NCBI GenBank assembly: GCA_964423345.1
Contig: CAYREV010000035.1
Location: 1-19,263, forward strand
Direction of reading: 5' to 3'
From: CAYREV01 sp964423345
Lineage (GTDB): Bacteria > Bacteroidota > Rhodothermia > Balneolales > Balneolaceae
Length of the DNA: 19,263 nt
A program made the translations under genes and the position numbers. Positions 14,139-19,263 of the stretch are shown here, piece by piece (position 1 is the stretch's first letter; each line of letters opens with the position of its first letter). The notes under the pieces are model-generated. The model made no database searches and was not told where the DNA came from. It was given only the letters and a program-made list of their open reading frames with translations.

Positions 14139-15206
14139 TCATGAAGTATCGCGCCTGCTATACTCAATCTTGTTGCCCAGCAAATAGGCGTAGGGCCTCA
14201 GCTCATGTACTTCATCAAATACACAACGCATTATACCCAGGAAGGGGACAAAGAGTATCATACCCGATATCCCCCATACCTCGCCTCCGATAATAAGTGC
14301 AATAAATGCAACGAAAGGGTTGACGCTTACCTGTGAACCGATGATGTTGGGTGTTATGAAATTCCCTTCGAGAAACTGAACCGTTGCGAAAACCCCTATC
14401 ACCCCCACCGGTGTTAAAAGGGATTCTGTAAACAACAGGGCATATAATATAGCGGGGACGCTTCCCAAAATAACACCGATATAGGGAATGATTGCAAGGA
14501 TGGCGGCAAAGACGGCAAAGAAGAGCGCATGGTCCAGTCCGACAATCCACAACCCTATTCCATTCAGTACTGCCAAAATAACAATTACGGCGAGCATGCC
14601 GAGTATATAATTCTGAGTAACTTCCTGCACGCCTTTAAGGACACTGTCGATAGCCTTATGGCTTTCACCCTTCCATGCCTTGTACAGAAAGGTGCGATAC
14701 ATCTCCTTGTAATGCATCATGAAAAATACAAACAGCGGAAGAATGACGATCGTTGTGAATACATTTGTAGTAGCCCCTACAGCCGCAGAGGCATATTTCC
14801 CGCCCCGGTTGATGATTTCACCCAGGCTGCGTTGCAGGAATTCAACCTGCCTTTCCGGGGTAATGTTGAACGTATTTTCAAAGAAGGCCAGTATATCACG
14901 GCTGATAGCCTGCAACCTTGCGTTTGCCTCGGGAATTTCTTCCATAAACTGCACAAACTGCAGGGAGAGCAGGGAAAACACACCCGCCAGAACCACCGTA
15001 ACCAACAGCATACTGCAAATAATAGACATGATCCGTCCCAGCTTAAGCCTCTCAAGCTGTTGACTCAACGGTTCCAAAATCATGGCCAGCAGCGCAGATA
15101 TACCAAGAGGCATCAGTATGAACTTTCCGAATTTAAGAATCAGATAAAAAAGTACCAGTCCCAGGAGGAAAACAATGGATTTTAACCAAAACGGGTATTG
15201 ATTCAT
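14139..15206 (-). CDS. AI-2E family transporter (PerM/YdiK-like permease)
   Basis: This is a 355-residue polytopic inner-membrane protein of the AI-2E/UPF0118 family. The typical layout is present: two or three N-terminal helices (about 8-45, 60-85), a soluble segment with EIPEANARLQAISRDILAFF around 90-130, then a C-terminal block of about five helices. In that block are AIIPYIGVILGSVPAIL, the family hallmark FLEGNFITPNIIGSQVSVNP, and GGEVWGISGMILFVPFLGIM. Members have been linked to autoinducer-2 release, sodium/proton exchange or envelope homeostasis, so the substrate is open; no luxS-like gene is near. The start is ATG 15206, 34 bp after the stop of the PIG-L deacetylase gene on the same strand, so these two probably share a transcript. 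It converges with crtY. Confidence 0.93.
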   Translation of the reverse strand: MNQYPFWLKSIVFLLGLVLFYLILKFGKFILMPLGISALLAMILEPLSQQLERLKLGRIMSIICSMLLVTVVLAGVFSLLSLQFVQFMEEIPEANARLQAISRDILAFFENTFNITPERQVEFLQRSLGEIINRGGKYASAAVGATTNVFTTIVILPLFVFFMMHYKEMYRTFLYKAWKGESHKAIDSVLKGVQEVTQNYILGMLAVIVILAVLNGIGLWIVGLDHALFFAVFAAILAIIPYIGVILGSVPAILYALLFTESLLTPVGVIGVFATVQFLEGNFITPNIIGSQVSVNPFVAFIALIIGGEVWGISGMILFVPFLGIMRCVFDEVHELRPYAYLLGNKIEYSRRDTS

Positions 15207-15240
15207 GGGTGTATGTTATTTGGTGAAAAAGGTTGGTTTG

Positions 15241-15954
15241 TTAATCCTGTTTCAGCCCTGCTGTTAAATCATCGATCGGGGGATTAAAATTCTCCTGGAA
15301 AATTTCGAAGGGCACCCGGCCGCCTACAGTCTCTTTCACTCCGCTCTTTTCAATAACTTCCTGGTAGGTTTCATAGCAATCCAGTGCCCGGTAAAATTGT
15401 TGCATATCCTCTTCGTTGACCGTTACCCAGCAGTCGATATCCTCTTTTGGGGACGAACGGAGATTGAATGTGCTCTCTATCTCTTTTTCCGTGTAGTGCG
15501 TAAAAAAAGCCAGTCGTTTCAGGTAGCCGGCTCCCTCTCTTTTCATATCGCAATACACCCTTTTAACCACCGCATGTGTAACCAGATGATCGTCGAAACC
15601 GCTTATGCCGTGCACGGCATAGGTGACCACGATGTCAGGCTTCGTTGCATTAATATGCCGCCTGACCACCTCCTCGATATTGTGGGGATCCATCTCCTTG
15701 AGACCGCTGTCGGGAAGCTCCAGAACGTTCATGCCGGTAAGGCCCAGTACCTTTTCAACGCACTTCATTTCATTATAGCGAATCTCACCCATCTTTTGCT
15801 TGTCCACTCCCAGCCTGTGCCGTTGTTTGGTGGCCTCTCCCCTGGTCAGTGTCAACAAATAAACCTCATTACCCTCCCTTAGTTGCGCTGACATGGCCGG
15901 TGCCGGGCCAAAAGATTCATCATCCGGGTGCGGAAATATATAGAGGATCTTCAT
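15241..15954 (-). CDS. PIG-L/LmbE family zinc deacetylase
   Basis: This 237-residue zinc-dependent N-deacetylase belongs to the family that acts on N-acetylglucosamine conjugates. The metal site is visible: PHPDDE at 8-13 (zinc ligands H9 and D12, catalytic D11), and GFDDHLVTH at 119-127 providing H123 as the third ligand. LLTLTRGEATKQRH at 33-46 is also typical. The PHPDDE variant and overall size resemble MshB/BshB2-type enzymes that make the mycothiol or bacillithiol precursor, but I cannot assign that pathway without its ligase and transferase genes, which are not in the window. There is no signal peptide, so it is cytoplasmic. The start is ATG 15954. A possible promoter lies upstream on this strand (TTGCCA at 16050-16045 and TTTAGA at 16027-16022, 17-base spacing), but it is weak. 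The AI-2E permease gene follows at 34 bp. Confidence 0.9.
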   Translation of the reverse strand: MKILYIFPHPDDESFGPAPAMSAQLREGNEVYLLTLTRGEATKQRHRLGVDKQKMGEIRYNEMKCVEKVLGLTGMNVLELPDSGLKEMDPHNIEEVVRRHINATKPDIVVTYAVHGISGFDDHLVTHAVVKRVYCDMKREGAGYLKRLAFFTHYTEKEIESTFNLRSSPKEDIDCWVTVNEEDMQQFYRALDCYETYQEVIEKSGVKETVGGRVPFEIFQENFNPPIDDLTAGLKQD

Positions 15955-16113
15955 GAATACACTAACATTGAGACGTTAAGGTTCTTTCCTTTTGGTATCG
16001 TCGACCTACACATGATAATTTTCTAAAAATCATTCTTTATGGTATGGCAATATTTTTATCACATCCGTTTCCTGCATTAACCTCCCAGAAGGCAATATAA
16101 TACAACCTCAAGG

Positions 16114-16155
16114 ATATTTATAAAATAGCAAAGTCCGCCGTCTGGCGGACTTTGC
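16114..16155 (-). terminator. Strong intrinsic terminator of nrdJ
   Basis: A perfect 12-bp stem (GCAAAGTCCGCC at 16128-16139 with GGCGGACTTTGC at 16144-16155) closes a 4-base loop. On the minus strand it is followed by TATTTTATAAATAT. It starts 49 bp after the nrdJ stop codon and separates nrdJ from the PIG-L gene downstream on the same strand. Confidence 0.8.
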
Positions 16156-16204
16156 CTAATGAGGTTTTGTTGACCTGATCTGTATGCGAAGCGACCGGTC
16201 CGGT

Positions 16205-19200
16205 TTAGGAACAACCGGTAGTCGATCCGCAGGTAATGCATTTCTGACAAGTCCCGTTTCTGACCATGGTCATACTGCCGCATTCGGGGCAGGAATCACC
16301 CGTATAGCCAAGTTCCTTGGCCCTTTCGTAGTCACTTTCGTAACTGCCTTTGGCCTGCCCGTTGCTATCGGTTTGCTTGCCGATGGTTTCCGTCGAAGGA
16401 GTTGGTTCCTTTTTTTTCACCGTAGTCTGTTGCGCCGCGGCACCGCCTTTCTCTTCGCTTTCCTTACGCTCCATCTCCTCCTGTTCGGAAGGACGAAGCT
16501 TGCGGGTAAGGATTTCCTCGGCGGGTACGTGGGCCAGGTCGTCACGGCCCAGATAGGTTACCGCAAGTTCACGGAAAATAAAGTCGATAACCGAAGTGGT
16601 CATCTTGATATGGGGACTTCCGTTAACCATTCCGCTGGGTTCAAACTTGGTAAACGTAAAGGCATCGACAAACTCCTCGAGCGGTACGCCATGCTGCAGG
16701 CCGAGAGAGATTGCGATGGCAAAGCAGTTGGTCAGGCTTCGGAACGCAGCACCTTCACGATGCATGTCGATAAATATTTCTCCGAGTTGCCCGTTCTGAT
16801 ATTCGCCCGTACGCAGGTACACGCTTTGTCCGCCGATCTTAACCTTCTGGGTATAGCCGTTTCTTCGATCCGGCAATCTTTTTCGTTTGGCCACGTACTT
16901 GTGGATAATACGTTCTGCGGTTTCAACCACACGATCCTGAGCAGCGGCGGTGTCTTCATCAAGATCCTCCTCATCCAGTTCCTCAAAGACATCGCTGAGG
17001 CTGTTGAGCGGCTGACTCAGCTTGGAACCATCCCGATAAAGGGCATTGGCTTTAAGCATAAGCTCCCACGACTGCATATAAGCGTCCTTGAAATCTTCGA
17101 CGGTGGCCTCATTCGGCAGGTTAATGGTCTTGGAAATAGCCCCCGAAATAAACGGCTGCGCCGCTGCCATCATGCGTATGTGTCCGCCGGGCTTGATATA
17201 CCGTGTCCCATTCCTGCCGCACCGGTTGGCACAATCGAATACCGGAAGGTGTTCATCCTTAATATGCGGGGCTCCCTCGATGGTCATGGTTCCGCATACA
17301 TAATCGTTCGCTTCCTGAATCTGTGCATCTGTGAATCCAAGATGCTTCAGCATATCGAACTGCGGGTTTGCAAGCTGCTTCTCGGTAAGTTCCAGTACTT
17401 CCTTGCAAAAATCTTCTCCCAGCGTCCACTGGTTGAAGGCGAACTTGATATCAAAGGTGCTCGGCAGGCCCTCTTCAACGGCCTCGATCTGTTTATCACC
17501 GAAACCGAGGTTTCTCAGGCTTTCCTCATTAATATGGGGACACCCCTCGAGGGTACCGTGCCCTTTGGCATAGTTTATAATTTCCTCTTTCTCCCTGGAA
17601 GAATACCCCAGATTGGTCAAAGCACGTGGAACGCTTTGGTTGATAATCTTGAAGTATCCGCCGCCGGCAAGTTTTTTGAACTTTACGAGGGCAAAATCGG
17701 GTTCGATACCGGTGGTATCGCAGTCCATTACCAGTCCGATGGTACCCGTCGGTGCAAGCACCGTAACCTGGGCATTCCGGAAACCGTGTTTTTCGCCCAT
17801 CTCTACGGCCCTGTCGGCATCTTTACGGGCGGCCTTGAGCAGGTAGTCCGGTGCCATGTTGGCATCGATACCCATCGGCTTGACCGTAAGTCCTTCATAC
17901 TTTTCCGGATCAACGTTATAGGCAGCTCGTTTGTGGTTTCTCAACACGCGCTGCATATGCTCCTTGTTTCGCTCGTAGGCGTTGAAGGTACCCAGCTCTT
18001 CGGCCATTTCCGCACTGGTGGCGTACGCCCCCATGTGGATCATGCTTGTCAGCGATCCGGCGATGGCACAGCCTTCCGGGCTGTCATAGGGAACACCCTG
18101 AACCATCAGGGCCGCCCCCAGGTTTGCATAACCGAGGCCGAGTGTACGGAACTCATACGACAGTTCAGCAATCTCCTTGGAGGGGAACTGTGCCATGAGT
18201 ACGGAAATTTCCAGAACGACTGTCCATATGCGGGAAGCATACCGGATCGATTCCACGTCAAATTCCTTGCATTCCTCCGTCTTGAAATACTTCATCAGGT
18301 TAAGGGACGCCAGGTTGCAGGCCGTGTTATCCAGGAACATATATTCCGAGCACGGGTTACTGGCATTGATCGGACCGTCTTCCGGGCAGGTGTGCCACTC
18401 GTTGATGGTATCATGGAATTGGGCTCCCGGGTCGGCGCAGGACCACGCCGCATAGGAAATTTCATCCCACAACTCCCTGGCCGGCATCGAACGGCAGGGT
18501 TCTGGCTCTCTTCCCTCCTCGCGCGCATCCCGAAGTTCGGTTCTCCAAAATAGATCCCATTCCTTGTCTTCCTTGACCGCCTTCATAAAGCTGTTGGGTA
18601 CCCGAACCGAATTATTGGAGTTCTGTCCGCTTACCGTGTTGTAGGCTTCAGAGTCCCAATCCGTGTTGTAGGTATCAAACTCCAGGTCGGTAAAACCCTG
18701 GGCGGCCAGCTGTACCACTCTCTCTATATAATTAAGAGGTACCTGGTCTTGCTTCGCCTCCTTGATTGCCCTTCCCAGCTCCTTGTTCTTAAGCGGATCC
18801 CGGCTTACCGCACCGTTGAACGTTCGGCCGTCAATTTCTACCGGCTTGTTGCACAGCTTGATAATCCTTTTAAGGTGCTTTTCCAGAATCTTGGATCCGG
18901 TAACGATAGAGGCAACTTTCTGCTCTTCGTTTACTTTCCAGTTTACATACTCTTCGATGTCGGGGTGGTCAAGGTCCAGAGTCACCATCTTTGCCGCACG
19001 CCGGGTGGTTCCCCCCGACTTGATGGCTCCGGCGGCCTTGTCACCAATCTTCAGGAAACTCATCAGTCCCGAAGACTTGCCGCCACCGCTCAGGGGTTCT
19101 CCTTCGGCACGGATTTTTGAAAAATTGCTCCCCGTTCCCGATCCGTATTTAAACAGACGTGCCTCTCGTACCCAAAGATCCATGATTCCCCCTTCATTAA

Positions 19201-19263
19201 CCAGGTTATCGTCAATACTCTGGATAAAGCAGGCATGCGGCTGCGGATGGGTATAGGCATCTT
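16205..19263 (-). CDS. nrdJ: Adenosylcobalamin-dependent class II ribonucleotide reductase NrdJ (5' end outside window)
   Basis: NrdJ reduces ribonucleotides to deoxyribonucleotides using vitamin B12, independent of oxygen. The frame is open through the right edge: codons upstream of the ATG at 19183 read DAYTHPQPHACFIQS, family sequence, so that ATG is internal. Three active-site cysteines are visible: HACF (codon 19231-19229), the thiyl cysteine in NPCSE (codon 18352-18350), and the TACN cysteine 11 residues later, the spacing known from class II enzymes. APTGTIGLVMDCDTTG, the ISGAISKTINLPNE segment and YRDGSKLSQPLNS follow. A TSCPD-type region (about QKVKIGGQSVYLR to SVIDFIFREL) precedes a low-complexity linker and a C-terminal zinc-ribbon-like tail with CPEC and CQKCITCG, likely the cysteine shuttle. 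About 1,018 residues are visible. A cobalamin riboswitch might lie upstream but cannot be seen. Confidence 0.97.
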   Translation of the reverse strand, partial: DAYTHPQPHACFIQSIDDNLVNEGGIMDLWVREARLFKYGSGTGSNFSKIRAEGEPLSGGGKSSGLMSFLKIGDKAAGAIKSGGTTRRAAKMVTLDLDHPDIEEYVNWKVNEEQKVASIVTGSKILEKHLKRIIKLCNKPVEIDGRTFNGAVSRDPLKNKELGRAIKEAKQDQVPLNYIERVVQLAAQGFTDLEFDTYNTDWDSEAYNTVSGQNSNNSVRVPNSFMKAVKEDKEWDLFWRTELRDAREEGREPEPCRSMPARELWDEISYAAWSCADPGAQFHDTINEWHTCPEDGPINASNPCSEYMFLDNTACNLASLNLMKYFKTEECKEFDVESIRYASRIWTVVLEISVLMAQFPSKEIAELSYEFRTLGLGYANLGAALMVQGVPYDSPEGCAIAGSLTSMIHMGAYATSAEMAEELGTFNAYERNKEHMQRVLRNHKRAAYNVDPEKYEGLTVKPMGIDANMAPDYLLKAARKDADRAVEMGEKHGFRNAQVTVLAPTGTIGLVMDCDTTGIEPDFALVKFKKLAGGGYFKIINQSVPRALTNLGYSSREKEEIINYAKGHGTLEGCPHINEESLRNLGFGDKQIEAVEEGLPSTFDIKFAFNQWTLGEDFCKEVLELTEKQLANPQFDMLKHLGFTDAQIQEANDYVCGTMTIEGAPHIKDEHLPVFDCANRCGRNGTRYIKPGGHIRMMAAAQPFISGAISKTINLPNEATVEDFKDAYMQSWELMLKANALYRDGSKLSQPLNSLSDVFEELDEEDLDEDTAAAQDRVVETAERIIHKYVAKRKRLPDRRNGYTQKVKIGGQSVYLRTGEYQNGQLGEIFIDMHREGAAFRSLTNCFAIAISLGLQHGVPLEEFVDAFTFTKFEPSGMVNGSPHIKMTTSVIDFIFRELAVTYLGRDDLAHVPAEEILTRKLRPSEQEEMERKESEEKGGAAAQQTTVKKKEPTPSTETIGKQTDSNGQAKGSYESDYERAKELGYTGDSCPECGSMTMVRNGTCQKCITCGSTTGCS

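Noticed and set aside
12711..16010. Shared 10-base word TGTAGGTCGA near 12711 and, inverted, near 16000
   Set aside because: Matches of this length are expected by chance many times in a 19-kb window.
16184..18553. Very long open frame of 789 codons on the plus strand opposite nrdJ
   Set aside because: The minus-strand reading has every NrdJ catalytic motif; the antisense translation has no domain signature, so it is a shadow despite its length.
1..19263. CRISPR arrays, tRNA/rRNA genes, insertion sequences, phage or defence genes
   Set aside because: I looked for direct-repeat arrays, tRNA-like cloverleaf ends, transposase or integrase motifs and typical defence domains, and saw none.

Overview
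The window reads as an ordinary chromosomal stretch, roughly half G+C, from a Gram-negative, probably aerobic, pigmented and possibly marine or halophilic bacterium of the Bacteroidota / Rhodothermota / Balneolota part of the tree. This placement is an inference. It rests on the gene set (secreted laminarinase-type GH16 plus GH3, a sodium symporter, a CrtY-type lycopene cyclase, a zinc-tailed B12-dependent ribonucleotide reductase, a one-pass anti-sigma-like protein) and on the scarcity of strong Shine-Dalgarno sequences. A run of 10 N inside the lycopene cyclase gene shows that the sequence is a scaffold with a contig join.

Layout. (1) 1-2656, minus strand: excinuclease UvrC, then a 266-bp gap holding a 20-bp palindrome, then an ECF sigma factor that runs off the left edge. 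(2) 2796-8294, plus strand: a compact five-gene unit of secreted GH16 endo-beta-glucanase, exported GH3 beta-glucosidase, a 70-residue DUF3311-like membrane protein, a sodium:solute symporter and an RluA-family pseudouridine synthase. Gaps are 25 and 10 bp, followed by two TGATG stop/start overlaps. The glucanase can cut laminarin-like glucan outside the inner membrane, the GH3 enzyme can release glucose, and the symporter with its small partner can import it. The pseudouridine synthase is an unexpected last member. (3) 8440-9357, plus: an anti-sigma-like membrane protein with no sigma gene beside it. (4) 9393-12009, minus: an unrecognised exported protein, RmuC and a DoxX-family membrane protein. 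(5) 12010-12330: the longest gene-free stretch, with a dense group of inverted repeats between doxX and a divergent TfoX-N-domain gene. (6) 12945-14129, plus: lycopene cyclase, interrupted by the N run. (7) 14139-15954, minus: a PIG-L/LmbE deacetylase followed by an AI-2E-family permease. (8) 16205 to the right edge, minus: NrdJ class II ribonucleotide reductase, with a strong terminator after it and its 5' end outside the window.

I see no tRNA, rRNA, CRISPR array, insertion sequence, phage or toxin-antitoxin genes, and no clear new multi-gene system. The points most worth following are the repeat cluster at 12061-12132, the beta-glucan unit with its translationally coupled pseudouridine synthase, the isolated anti-sigma-like gene, the changed cysteine pattern of UvrC, and evidence that the N run hides no missing coding sequence.
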